From assembly GCA_034620365.1 (NCBI GenBank), contig JAQGEQ010000097.1:186001-250000 (forward strand): DNA of 64,000 bases, given 5' to 3'. Made by a program: the position numbers and the translations under genes. Each line of letters begins with the position of its first letter. The stretch's first letter is position 1. Below, in pieces: positions 30,401 to 41,300 of the stretch. This DNA comes from Pegea sp. RAD2-039. Its lineage: Eukaryota; Chordata; Thaliacea; Salpida; Salpidae. The notes under the pieces are model-generated. The model searched no databases and was not told the DNA's origin. It saw only the letters and a list, made by a program, of their open reading frames with translations.

Positions 30401-32355
30401 TAAAAAATTGTTTTTCAGTTTGATTCTGGATTCACGGGTTAAAAGTTCGATGTTTTCATCTAATTTGAGTTTATTAAATTTCTTTAACAACTATTTCAGA
30501 TTCTAACCATCTAAATTAAAACAAACGAAATAATGATGTTCGTCTCAGTTTCTTATTATCACAAAAATGTTTCTCAAATACAATTTGCTTTTTAATCAGT
30601 TTTTGCAACAGAATATTCACACATCAACACGCTATAATGGTTGCTATGTAAATAAAAGAAAATTTAAAAAGGGTTTACCCGCAAGCAAATTGCAAATTTG
30701 TGAAAATTAACTTATTTTTGTTGCTTTGAAGTTTGTTTGAGGTTTTTGATTAAAATTTGAAGCAACAAGTTTAAGATAAGTTTTCTGAAAGTGTGAAACG
30801 ATTACACAAAATTAAGATAAAGCTTACTAATAAACAAGCATCTTAAAAGACAGTATGATAACTAATTAAAAATTATCTAAAATTCTTTTTTAAAGCAAGA
30901 TAACTTTCCTTTTAATTTAACTCTTTTCAAATATCTATTGAATAAATAGTGTTTGGGTTTAAAGCTATTTTTACGTTGGTTAGCTTTTATATGAGACTTT
31001 TATTTCTGTCTGCTAAACTTTAATTGTTTCTTATTGCAATGAATCATCTTAAGAACTATTGAATAAGCTCAACTATAAAGTTGCTTGCAAGGAAACCAGA
31101 GGATCGTTTAATGCACTAGAAAATCAATAAGTTTTTCTCCACTAAACCTTTACTTTTATGTATCGTTGAAACTGTTTTAGTTAAAAGTAGAACTCGAAGC
31201 TACTAAACCGAAAGTTTTATAATAAAATAAATAAATTTAAGTAACTTATATATCTTCTGTGAAAACTACAATGATAATAAAAAAATTATTTAACAAACTG
31301 AAATAGAAAGGCAGTCAACTAACCACATGGCAAACGGTATTGACCAGGAGGTCTAATCGTTGATGTAGGAGTGTCCAGATACCCTCTTCTTAAAGAAGGT
31401 CCGAATCTGGAACATTAAAAAACTGTTTTCAGACAAATAATCAATCTTAAATGAAATTTTGTTGGAATCAAGTAATTTGAATATATGATTTACCACTAAA
31501 TGCAGTAGACATTGAAAAATCAAACTGATTCAAGTCACCACAAACTACTGAATTATTTAAGATGTATTTGAAAAAAAAAAGTATAAGCGAAAAAATGCTT
31601 GTAAATCTTGGTGTATTGTTCATTGAAATATTTATGGATTCTGTATAAAATGAATCTAAAACACTGACAGAGTTGGCATCTACTTTTATACAAACTTCTG
31701 CCAACTACAACTCATACCTTCAATAGAAAGGTAATCAAAAGCTTAAGTAGCTTAAAAAGTAGTTTGTAACAAGAAAGATAAAACTTGATGAGGTAAATCT
31801 CGTTACAAAAAAAAGACTTTAAAAATCTTTATTTTAAAAACTAAATTTTTTTAAAGTCAATTTTAAATTAATTTTAATAAAAAAAATATAAATTGGGCGA
31901 AATGGTTACCTTCCCACCATTGGCGAAGATGAAGAAAGCATTGGTAAGTTTGAATAAGAAGGTCTTGGGAAAAAGCTGGAAGCAGGGGACTGTATTGCTG
32001 ACTGCGATTGATAAGCAAGTATTCCTTGCTGTATATGTGGTGGTCGATAAGGGATTGGGGCTCCATTAAAGAAGTTTTGATATGATAAAACATCATTTTT
32101 AAATTGTAAAGAAGGTCCAGGAGTAGGGTTAGCAAACATTGAATCTCTAGCAGAGTAAGGAATAGTGTTCGGGTTTTCATAGATGCCGGAGTTATAAGGC
32201 TGTGAGACATACGAATGATCAATAGAAGCTACAGAAGCTGCTGGTGAAAATCCAGTTCCTTGCATTTCTGAAGATGAGCAAAATTTGTCGCGACTGTTCG
32301 ATATTAGTCTTTCTTCACTTCTTTTTAATGATGAGGCATTATTGTTACTATTCAT
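433..32355 (-). CDS. TET: TET methylcytosine dioxygenase, CXXC-containing, complete
   Basis: Fe(II)/2-oxoglutarate dioxygenase that oxidises 5-methylcytosine to 5-hydroxymethyl-, formyl- and carboxylcytosine in nuclear DNA. Eighteen phase-consistent exons on the minus strand: 31910-32355, 31324-31406, 29334-29407, 29073-29216, 18527-18589, 10445-10525, 9769-9901, 7330-9669, 6637-7230, 6048-6175, 5721-5777, 5389-5597, 4983-5226, 2810-2956, 2570-2737, 2046-2263, 1270-1918, 433-636. Together they give about 1993 residues, the usual TET size. Order: CXXC finger (about 202-249), long Q/N/S-rich linker (to about 1310), Cys-rich region (about 1315-1533, from CDCFE), double-stranded beta-helix (about 1534-1993) with a low-complexity insert (about 1650-1900). 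Iron ligands are intact: His1569 and Asp1571 (motif HRD in [10 protein letters not shown]) and His1937 (ELHATT). Arg1952 and Ser1954 (PSRIS) match the 2-oxoglutarate site, and Tyr1958/His1960 (YYQHK) the base-contact residues. The start ATG at 32355 has an in-frame TAA five codons upstream. The N-terminal exon is the least certain; upstream non-coding exons may exist. Confidence 0.95.
637..1269 (-). other. TET intron 17
   Basis: Splits the catalytic core between the Gly-Ser after APTH and the ELHATT iron-ligand exon. Donor TCA|GTAAAT, acceptor TGACTCAG|GTT, phase 0. The body is A+T-rich with pyrimidine tracts; nothing else recognised. Confidence 0.75.
2378..2519. repeat. Repeat-bounded foldback segment in TET intron 15
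   Basis: Two direct repeats bracket a palindromic core. A 16-bp unit (ATCTTTAACAGCTTCT) occurs at 2378-2393 and 2504-2519, and a 19-bp A+T-rich unit at 2395-2413 and 2487-2505. Between them lie palindromes such as GATAGTTACTATC and an ACTATCTA/TAGATAGT stem. The pattern fits a local duplication or a small foldback insertion. No coding capacity. Confidence 0.6.
2957..4982 (-). other. TET intron 13 (2.0 kb)
   Basis: Separates the exon ending in HKNQ from the exon carrying the HxD iron ligands; phase 0 with donor CAG|GTTATT and acceptor TTTTTAAAG|ATT. The body is A+T-rich. The longest open frame (4054-4260, minus) is a hydrophobic, low-complexity chance frame. No repeat or RNA gene recognised. 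Confidence 0.7.
6176..6636 (-). other. TET intron 9
   Basis: Interrupts the start of the Cys-rich region just after CDCFE. The donor is A|GTGAGT, inside a frame that stays open for about 16 further codons to a TAA, so a naive translation would over-extend the exon. The joined reading [21 protein letters not shown] matches TET family members. Confidence 0.75.
7330..9669 (-). other. TET: TET exon 8: 2.3-kb Q/N/S-rich linker exon
   Basis: A single 2340-bp exon encodes about 780 residues between the CXXC finger and the Cys-rich region. It is rich in Gln, Asn, Ser, Thr and Pro and includes a run of seven Gln encoded by a CAA repeat (near 9340-9358). No folded domain is visible. This matches the long disordered middle of known TET proteins, whose sequence is poorly conserved. 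The exon starts after the acceptor at 9670-9671 and ends at AATG|GTTAG. The open frame runs a few codons beyond each splice site, and those tails are intronic. Confidence 0.85.
9902..10444 (-). other. TET intron 6
   Basis: A+T-rich intron between the short exon 6 (10445-10525) and exon 7 (9769-9901); donor CAA|GTAAGA, acceptor TATAAAG|G. No other feature seen. Confidence 0.7.
14465..14585. promoter_or_regulatory. CpG cluster, possible internal promoter or enhancer
   Basis: About nine CpG dinucleotides in roughly 120 bp (for example GCGACGCGTCTCG), in an intron that is otherwise nearly CpG-free. It lies upstream of TET exons 6-18 in the direction of transcription. Nothing in the sequence proves promoter activity. 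Confidence 0.25.
15305..15415. promoter_or_regulatory. Second CpG cluster in TET intron 5
   Basis: Seven CpGs in about 110 bp, including the related words ACGCGGGTG and GCGCGGGAG about 40 bp apart. As with the first cluster, the base composition differs sharply from the surrounding intron. A regulatory role is inference. Confidence 0.25.
17491..17804. mobile_element. MITE-like element with terminal inverted repeats
   Basis: A 306-bp segment (17495-17800) begins TGGTCCCTC and ends GAAGGGACCA, giving inverted ends that pair over TGGTCCCT/AGGGACCA. It is flanked on both sides by TAGA (17491-17494 and 17801-17804), which reads as a 4-bp target-site duplication. It has no coding capacity. Two internal stretches (around 17525-17575 and 17630-17680) resemble each other, as in many non-autonomous DNA elements. 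Superfamily not assigned. Confidence 0.5.
19350..19469. ncRNA. Imperfect hairpin, pre-microRNA-like
   Basis: The arm at 19364-19389 pairs with 19429-19455: AAAGTT, GAG and CCAGACAA match the complement of TTGTCTGG, CTC and AACTTT, with bulges between. Weaker pairing (AAAAG/CTTTT and TGC/GCA) extends the stem outward to about 19350 and 19469. The loop is about 39 nt. Size and bulged pairing suit a microRNA precursor, but an old inverted insertion would look the same. I recognise no known mature microRNA in it. Confidence 0.25.
27927..28094 (+). CDS. Possible small secreted peptide, antisense in TET intron
   Basis: A 55-codon frame begins [16 protein letters not shown], a plausible signal peptide with a small-residue cleavage site. 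A basic, charged tail of about 39 residues follows ([15 protein letters not shown] and on). The frame stays open upstream to an ATG at 27873. The segment 27960-28060 is clearly richer in G+C than the intron around it. I recognise no family, and there is no obvious promoter. It could be a chance frame, an untranslated exon or a decayed insertion. Confidence 0.15.
   Translation: MCLVFSLLPLFEIALARTAHTQERAKKKIKWTSHPVLANESFDYEKQKNISKIKF
29073..29216 (-). other. TET: TET exon 4: CXXC zinc-finger domain
   Basis: This 144-bp exon encodes exactly 48 residues that form one CXXC finger, the unit that binds CpG DNA. Two CxxCxxC clusters are visible (CGHCAPC and CGTCMNC), followed by a spaced Cys pair in [11 protein letters not shown]. 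The KFGG motif of the DNMT1/CFP1/KDM2 subtype is absent, which places it in the TET1/TET3/CXXC4/CXXC5 subtype. The exon begins after TTAG and ends at AAG|GTTTGA; it is phase 0 at both ends, so it could be skipped or included without breaking the frame. Confidence 0.93.
29408..31323 (-). other. TET intron 2 (1.9 kb)
   Basis: A+T-rich intron with donor TGTG|GTTAGT and acceptor TTTTTCAAG|AC; splicing restores a GAC codon. No gene, repeat or RNA recognised. Confidence 0.7.
31468..31704 (-). pseudogene. Possible LINE endonuclease remnant in TET intron 1
   Basis: A 78-codon frame lies wholly inside intron 1 (31407-31909). Its pattern resembles the end of a non-LTR retrotransposon endonuclease/exonuclease/phosphatase domain: a hydrophobic strand like [16 protein letters not shown], then a gap, then [11 protein letters not shown], similar to the family's GDFN motif. 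There is no start-proximal catalytic region and no reverse transcriptase nearby, so it would be a fragment. Splicing it into TET would introduce a stop. Similarity is weak and judged by eye. Confidence 0.25.
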
Positions 32356-35300
32356 TAAAAAGGGTCCTGGTTACTATCACCAGAAAAATAGTTCTTTAAA
32401 ATCTAAATTCTCTTCAACGTTTTAAAGATGCTTTTAATTATAGTTTCTTTTATTAAAATCCAAACAAAAAAGCAATTCTTATTGTTCTGCTGGTCACTAA
32501 TTTCATACTCCAATAAAAAAGCGGCAATTTTTTCAATAAAGCTAACAAAACTAAAGCTCTGTAAAAAAACCCAACAAAATATTAGTTTAGATTTATTTTT
32601 CTAATTAGATAAAAGACTAGTGTAAACACAATTTATCATCATGTCTAAAGCATATTGTAAGCTTAAAAGATATTTTAATTGAAAGCATATCTTATAAACA
32701 TAATTCATACTGAACAAGGTCCGAATGAATTTTGATTTAAAGTTTTATTCTTATGGATCTTTGTACCTCCTATATAATGTTTGCATTTTTAAGCCAGGAA
32801 AATTCCTTTTGTTTAATTTTATTATTTAGCTACGGTCTAATAATCAAACCAGTAGACTCACTTTTGTAAGATTATTACTAATTTATTTTCATTTAAAAAT
32901 ATTTTTGAGTTTTAATTAGAAAAAGTCAACTTTTTTAAACTATTTTTTTATCACATAAAAACATTTTAAAATAATTCTAAAATAAAACTAGTACTTCGTA
33001 AAAAAATTTATGAAAAAGTTAAAATATTTAATATAAATAATAAAAAAAAACTAAATGTTAAGCTGCATAATATCAATAAACTCAACTTAACTTAGAAAGT
33101 ATCGAAAGTGTTTCTTTCGAACAACAGATTTCGTTTGCAGTTATTATTTCCTAAAACATTTGATAAGAGTTCATATAAATTGAAGATTATTTCAACAAAT
33201 TAATCTGGTGGTAAACACGACTTTAACAAAACACAAACATCAAAAAAAGTTTTTAATTTAATTCTAGAATTCAATCATTTTGAGAACTGCCTAAATCTTT
33301 TCGACTTTAAGAGTTTTTTTGTTAAATTAAAGTTTTTGCAAAACTTAAAATCGCAAAAATAGAAATAAACAAAAAAATTGTATCTTAAAATCTTCATAAT
33401 AATCTTTAAAGTATATTTCAGCTCTTATTGAACACAAATACTTCACAAAAAAAACTTATCAAATAATACACAAGGCTACAAGTAATAATAATACAAGCAT
33501 TTATGTTTATTGGAAGTAAAAATAGCTGAAACTTGCTTTTCTAAATCAAGACAAACAAACTCTGCACTTTGACAAGTCTTTTCAAACATTTTCTAATGGA
33601 CTCCATAAAGATTTTTTTGGTTAAAGACTAAGGAAAACTTTCTTCCCGATGAAACCAGTTTTTTTCATGACAGCGAGAGTAAGTTTAAAAAGAAGTGGCC
33701 GTCACACATCACTGCTTCTATTATGGGATGATTACTGGCCTGAATTTTGGGTAGGTCTTTAAATGAATTCTCTATAGGATCTTTGAAAGATAGAAAACTA
33801 AGAAACAAAAGTTGCTTAAATGTTGGTTTGAAAATGAACTCAAATTATCAATAAATCCTCAATCTAATACCAATTTTTTTTATTTAAATTAAGAATCAAC
33901 TGATAAAAACTCACAAAAAAATCTGTTCAACTCTTGAAGAGTTTAATCAATATCTAGATAAAGTTATTGAAAAAAAAACAGAGAAAGTCACAAAACAGAA
34001 TCTTTACTTTTTAGTTATTACTGAACAATCAGGAAATAAAAGACTTAAAAATTTCATTTATACTTCAAAAAAGTATTTAAATGTTTCTAGATACTGACGT
34101 CATTGAAAAATACTTTAGCGCTTTTGTTAAAAGATTCGAAAAGTTCTGATTTGATTAAACTATTTAGTTTCCGAAGTTTTAAAGTAGAAATTATTTCAAA
34201 AAGTTTCAAATCAATCAATATTATTTCCAACATTTACTTTGTGGTTATAAAAGAAATAATTTGAAAAATTTAAACACTGTCTCATTAATATAACCTAAAA
34301 ATATGTCTAATGTCTCATTGTAATAAGAAGAATATATATTCTGTGAAAGAAAAGTTAATATCTTTAAAGAAACAAACCAACTTAAATAGAAACTTTCAAC
34401 TTAAAAATTATTACTAATAATTATATAAGACTTCAAAAGCTTTTGAAATTCTTAAAATCAAATTTGAAAAAAGATATATTTTCTCTTAATGTTCATTAAA
34501 TTGATTTCCTAGTTAAAAATAATTCAAGTTTACTTTGAAATAAATGATATTTTGAAAAGATCATTTTGCAAATAATTTAAAAAAAGTTTAAAAAATCGCA
34601 AAAATATTATTCAAAGATATAATAAAACTAATTTATGTATTTTGGACATTTTTAAAGCGACTGTTTTTCAGCAAATTAAATAGAAAATTGGACACAGTAA
34701 CCAATTAGTTGTGTCCTGGGCCATTTAAAAATTATAAACAGGAATTTAGAGAATATTATTTTATTTATAAATGCCTGAAGGCTGATTACTCAACTTTAAT
34801 TTCTGCTGTCAAATGTGAATTTTTTTCAGTACAAAGCATATTAATTACTTGTAATTCGATTATTTTGAATATAAAACTACAAAAATAATTTTCTAATTTG
34901 TAAAGTAAATTAAAAAGCTAATGAACTGAAATGTTTCATCTAAATATTCGACAATTTTCTAAATATCAAATTTGTTAAATGATTTTAAAAAGCAAATTTT
35001 AGAATATCAATTTGTATGGAAGACATTTTTAAATAAGAAAAAATGTTATTAATAATTTTAAATAGTTTGTTCTACATTTTTTGAAAACAAACAAAATAAC
35101 TTTTTATTGAAATAACTTGATTAGTTATATATTAACTTTGAAAGTGGAAAGCATTAAAGAAAGCACGATGTGATGATTCACTTTCAAAAACCTTTCATTT
35201 ATATCAGTTTCATGATGAAGTTTTCCAGCTCAATATTTTAGCTGATATAAATCCTTAAATTAGTAAATTTATTCAAATATCTGAAAACGATAAAAAACAA

Positions 35301-38300
35301 TTTTTGTAAAATCAAATATTAGATAATAATTAAAAATAAGTTTTTAAATCTTTTAAAATTAGTCTAAAATTTCTAAAGATTCTTATTTAGATTTAAAATA
35401 AAAATTCTTTGAGTATCTACTTTATTAATTTTTACTGATAATAGTCGCTAGACAATAAAATTAAAAAAAAATGTTATTAGAATAACTGATAAAATAGTTT
35501 TAAATAAATAGTTAGTCAAGAAAAATTAAACTATAATAATTATTAGAATATATTTTTGTTTATAAGTATTTTGACTAAAGTAATAAAACCTCGCAAAAAC
35601 CAAAGATAGAATACTTTTTTATCAAAAGCCTCTTTTAGTATATATCTTTTATATATATATCCAATATATATTTAGAAATTATTTCTACGTGAATTTTTTA
35701 CATTAAGAACAACCAATAAAAGCTTTTTTATTTTTCCTTTGAAGTTATCTTACATTATTTTTAGCATTTTAATTTCTGTAAATAGAATACTTTGAATTCA
35801 AATTTAGTTGCATTTGAAGCTGATATAAAACTAATTAATTAGATTTTTATTGATTATAAGTTAGTTTCATCTATCTAACTTCATCAAGTTCATTTTAATA
35901 TTAATCAACTAAATTACTGGAAATCTATATTTAGAAACAATAAAATTTCAATATAAATAGATGGCAGCAATTTTTACAAATATTCGAAACAAATTTATCA
36001 GTAATTTAAACTAAATAAAATCTTAACAAAATTACTTTTCAAAGATTGTGATGAGATATCTACAAGAAAGAAAACTTTTTTAACAAAATTAAAGTTAAAA
36101 AGACTTTTTAAATTTTTAAATTTCAATTAATATCCATATATTGATATCGGTATAAACATCAATAATTGTTTTATTGATAAATTTTAACAGTAATTTTTCT
36201 ATTTTTAAAAAAGCTAAAAAACTGTTTTTAAACATAAAATAAAAAACCTAAAAAAAATGTAATAAGATATCAACTTTGAATTTTTACTCTTCAATTTAAT
36301 TTCTTACAAATTTCAAATAAATAACAAATATCTTTTAGTTTCTGTGTTTTCTTTAGTGTTGATTCTAAACTACTTTTCATTAAAAATCAAACAAAAAAAG
36401 AATCGTTTTTGACAAATAAATATTTCTCTAAAACTCGTAAAAAATCAACTCAACAATAAAAAAAAATTGTAACTTTATAGAAATATACAAATATCAAAAT
36501 ATCAAGCAAATTATGGAAATAATTCCATTTATTTGTATCGCGATGATATTTATTAAAACTGCTTTTGTAGCTTCAGTTGTTGCTTCTCATCTCTAAGCAT
36601 ATAAGCCTGTCATATTTTTTCTTCAATAAAACAACTAGAAGAACTTGCTGAAAGTCCAGTACTGAATAAACGACCAAGGCTTCATAGGAATGATGCAACA
36701 AAATAAAACAAGTGAATGGAGAATGTCTTTGTATAAGCGAGAGCATTGAATAAGAGAAAAAGATAGTTTAATTTGAGAGAAAACACTCCAGAGCAACGAG
36801 AATAAAATAACTTTTTTCTTTTCATTTTTTAGTAGCATGTTAAGTGCTTTCCTACAAACTATAGAATAAAGACATTAAAAGAATTTCTTTTTTTATAAAT
36901 TAATCACTTTTAAGTTTCAATTAACACCCTGCTATATTTGAAATGTATTCAAGCAAAGAATCTTTTATCTCAGCTTCTTTAAAAAGAGTCATGAGACTAC
37001 TGTTTGAATCAAAGCAGAATCAGGCGTTTAAAATGAGAGTAAGTCATGAGCAAAGAGTTTCAAATAGTCGCTACTTCAAACAATTTTCTTGTTTTGGTTA
37101 CATACAACCAATGTTTTCTCTTTTTATTCATCTTAACATCTTCCACTTTTAAAAGACAGCTCTGCCTACGGCTGTCTAAAGTTTGATTCTAAAAAAGTAA
37201 GACACAAAATTCAAGAGAGTTATTACTCATTGAAATTCAGTAGTTTGATTTAATGGTTGAGTTTCAGAAACACAAAATCTTGAATGCTTTTGATATATTT
37301 CAATATCTTGGAAAGTTGTTGGCATTCATACAACTTTTCAGCGTCACATCTGATATATAAGTATGATTTTTTCTTTTTACTTGTTATTTGATTCCATCAC
37401 ATCAGCCTTTCCTGCTTTTTTCTGTTTAAATTTATCACGTTACTTGAATCGTATAATCAGAATATAAAATTGATTTTTTTGTAGAAATTAAGAAACTTTT
37501 TTTCAGATTACTTAGAATATCTGAATATATTTTCTTTGTGATCAGTTCATATTTTAAACTTCAAAAGTTTTCAAATTTGTAAACAATTTAATTTTTAATT
37601 ATTTTAGTGTTTCCCACTTTTTTTTAGAACATTTTTTTCATAAAAACATTTGTAAACATGAATATTAGAAGCTTTAAACTTAAATTAAAAATTTTAGGAA
37701 AAATAATTGTTCTTTTTTTGAAATGTTTAATCAAATGAAGTGATGTATTGCAAATGTGGTTCTGAACACATATCATGATAAAAACTCTCTCCACTTAGCA
37801 TAACGCATTGAAAAGTCTTTCGATATAATCTACTTTTTGTTTGGATAACGATGTTTTTCATGATAAAAAACAACTCATCTTAAAATATAGAAAGAAACAC
37901 TCCCAAAAAATCTTTGATGAAATAGTTTTTTGCTCTAAGGACTTTTCAGTTAGATAAAAATAATGTCTGAAATCAAATGATTTAATTTGTTATTTTTTGT
38001 AATGATATTCAAATCTAAATTTACCAGAAGTTTTTAAGGCTGTAAATTTGTTGAACTAAATTTGAAACTTCTTCAAAATACTGATTATATAGCATTTCTA
38101 ATTTTATAAGTTTATTTCCAATATTTCAAATAGTTTTCAAGCAAAACAGGACAAAAACTCAATAAGAAATTTTATAAGATTATTTTCAGTGATAACCTCA
38201 AACTAGAAATATGCTTTTACCAGGCTTACCTTGTAAGCACTCAAACATAAGTTTGAATTTTTCAGGTCAAAGGTCACTTGAAAAAAATCAACTTTCTGTA

Positions 38301-41300
38301 TAACCCATCTGCTTTCTAGCTAATGTTCGATCTGTGTTAGACCAAATGTTTTTGTATCATTGCTATATTGGATTTTAAATTTGAGACAACTATTTTCTCA
38401 CTCACTCACTATTTGCTGACAACAAAACTGAAAAAGTTAAATCAATATTAAACAAATAAAAAATCAATTAAAGTACTTGTCATGCAGACTTACTTGCCTA
38501 AATAATTAAACACTTATTCACCAGAAAGAATGAAATACAACTTGATTAAATAAGCCCTAAAGAACCATTAGAAGCTTGTTTATTGAATATTCTAGAAGAT
38601 TCTCCTGAATAAGTTTTTGGTAAAAGCTTTTTTCTTTTTCAAATCATATTGAAGTAAAATTGTTCAGTTTTCTAAAAAATTGTTATTTTCTAATAATATT
38701 CAGATTTTTTTATTTATTTATTTTAGTTTTATTTTTATAACAATTTCAAAGCAGTAGTCTTCTTTAAAATATTTTAGAATAAACCAAACTGTTAACGTTC
38801 AAAATCTGTTAATATTTTTATTGACAGAATATTATATTTAAGAAAATGTTGAATAAAATCACTGTAGAAACCAAAAAATAAAATTTTATATTTTGTGATA
38901 TTTATAAAAACTTTTTGTTTTTGACGTAACTCAAACGTTTTATGAGTTCTATAATTTCCTAGTTTTAATGACATTAAATGTTAATTGATTAAGAAGTAAT
39001 TATCAATAAATGATTTGTAATTAACTAAATGATTAACTTTTAATTATTTCAAGAAAAAACGATTTAATAAAATATCAAATAATTACAAAACCTTATTTGG
39101 CCATAAATGGCATCAATGAAAGGATTTGATTGATTTAAATGATTCTAACTTTTGTAAGATTTTTAAATACTTAGTAATTACCAATTTAATTACTGTAATC
39201 AAGCTACTAATCCATATATTTGAAAAAAAAATTATTAAAAAATGGATATAAGACTCAAGAACAAGATCTTATATTTGATAGTTTCACTTTAAAAGAATTA
39301 AGATCTACTTTTGGTAACTAATTTAGTTTTAAAATCAAAGCTAATATTAAAAAAAACTATTGACGATCATAGTAGTCGATAATAGTTAGATTATTTGCAA
39401 TATTAAGGTATAGATTATAGTTATTTTTAGAATAAATTTGAATATAATAACATACTCAGTAATAAATATATGATTTATAAACCTCTTGAAATTTATCTAC
39501 AAGTTTGAAATTGTCATCTTTATAATAGCTAAACTTTTATATTTTATTTGTAAACTAAAAATAGCTTAGCTGGCAGCTGAACAAACTTCTTAAATTTTAG
39601 ATTGATCTATTTTCGTAAGGCTGGAATTTTATGTCAAACCAAATAAGTATTTGAAGAATTTATTTTTGATTTTAGAGAAACAAATAAAAAATTGTTTAGC
39701 TTTTCTTTCATAAGCAGTTTATTTCCAATTGTTTTAAATCTTTTTTATATAATTGTGATACTTTTAATATCCATTTCAAGGCTAGAAAAAGGTTTTTTAC
39801 ATCAATTTTAATCAGTAATCTGACATACAAACAGAAATACTACTTCAATATTAAACAACTAGGATATTCTATTACTCAATAACTTATTTAAAGCTAATAA
39901 AATTTTATTTTCACAAAATTTTAGTGTTTCAAAAGCAATAAAGTTGAAATAAAAAACATTTTTTAGTCAATTTTGCATATATAAACACTTCATTTTTCTA
40001 AATCGGTGATATTTTGTTTGCTCTTAAAATGTCATTGAGTTTTTATCAGTTTTGTTTATTGAGTAATATGTGTGCTGTTTACAATTCAATTAAGCATTAT
40101 TAAACTCATACACTCAAGAGATAAGTTTTTAAACTTTCTTTGTTTTCTACTTAATGAAATTTCTGTCACGACTTATGGATTCAACTAATTAATTATAGTG
40201 CTCTGTTTGAAAACTAATATTGTCTGTTGTGAGATACTAATAAGTTAAAATTGACTAAACATTTTTTTATTCTTTAAAACTTAGTAATTTATGGCTATTA
40301 AAATATGAATGATTTCAAAACTGTTTAAAGAAATTAAGTTTTACAAAATAGTTGATAGATTAAAGAAGGTTTTCTTACATTTTTTTGTAGTTTCAAATAA
40401 CTTTTTAATCAGATAGTTACAAATAAAATGTATTTGTGTGTATGTTATTTGGATAAAGTTTTTAAAATTTGCTTAAATATTTAAACAAAACGAACAAAGC
40501 CAGTAAATATGCTTGAATAAGTATAAAGTTAGATCATAAAATTTAAAGTATTCAAGGAAATTGCCAAATTATCTTTTAAAAAGTTATTTTTTATCAACAA
40601 TTTTCTTCAAATTTTAAGACCTTGGTTTACAAATATTGAAAATTTAAGACATACTAACAAAATAAATATTTGAAGTTAGATTATCTTTTGCAAATATTAA
40701 GTACATATAGCAAAAAAAAAACTTTCTTTTTCAGTTAAGAAATCTGTTTTGTAAAAATAAACTAATTTCTGAATTTAATTACATTTGTAAAAGACAGATT
40801 TAGACGCAATATTATCTTTAAAAAAGTTTAAATTATTGAAAGTAAATGTTTTAACTTCGCTATAAATGAAATTTTTTAGTCCACATCAAACATTTGAGTA
40901 TCTTCATATTGTAAGTTGCCGATAATTTTGCAAAAGTCATTATAAAGTCTTTCTTCATAACTACAGATACTTAAATGATTATTTCAAACTAATTTTTTAC
41001 TTTTTCAATGGATTGCAAGTTTCTAACAATACCTAAAAGATCTTTCAGTATATCCTGGATTATCCCAGCTTATGTTTGGAAACCATTTGAAAAATGTTTT
41101 CATTTCTTTCTAAGATGTCAAAGTAATCACAAAATTATTTAAGTTTCTTAGACTCGCTTTAAATTGTTTATAAAAGACTTAAGTTTTAAGATTGATATTT
41201 ATTAACTATCAATTTCTTTGTACATTTGGATAAAATAATTTTTTTTCTGCTCATAAGGCTCATTGTGTTTTTGTACAGACTATATCTTTTTTACATTTAA

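Noticed and set aside
36635..37152. Two open frames (minus 36635-36838, plus 36943-37152) in the gene-free gap
   Set aside because: Neither resembles a protein family; both lack codon bias and poly(A) context beyond background.
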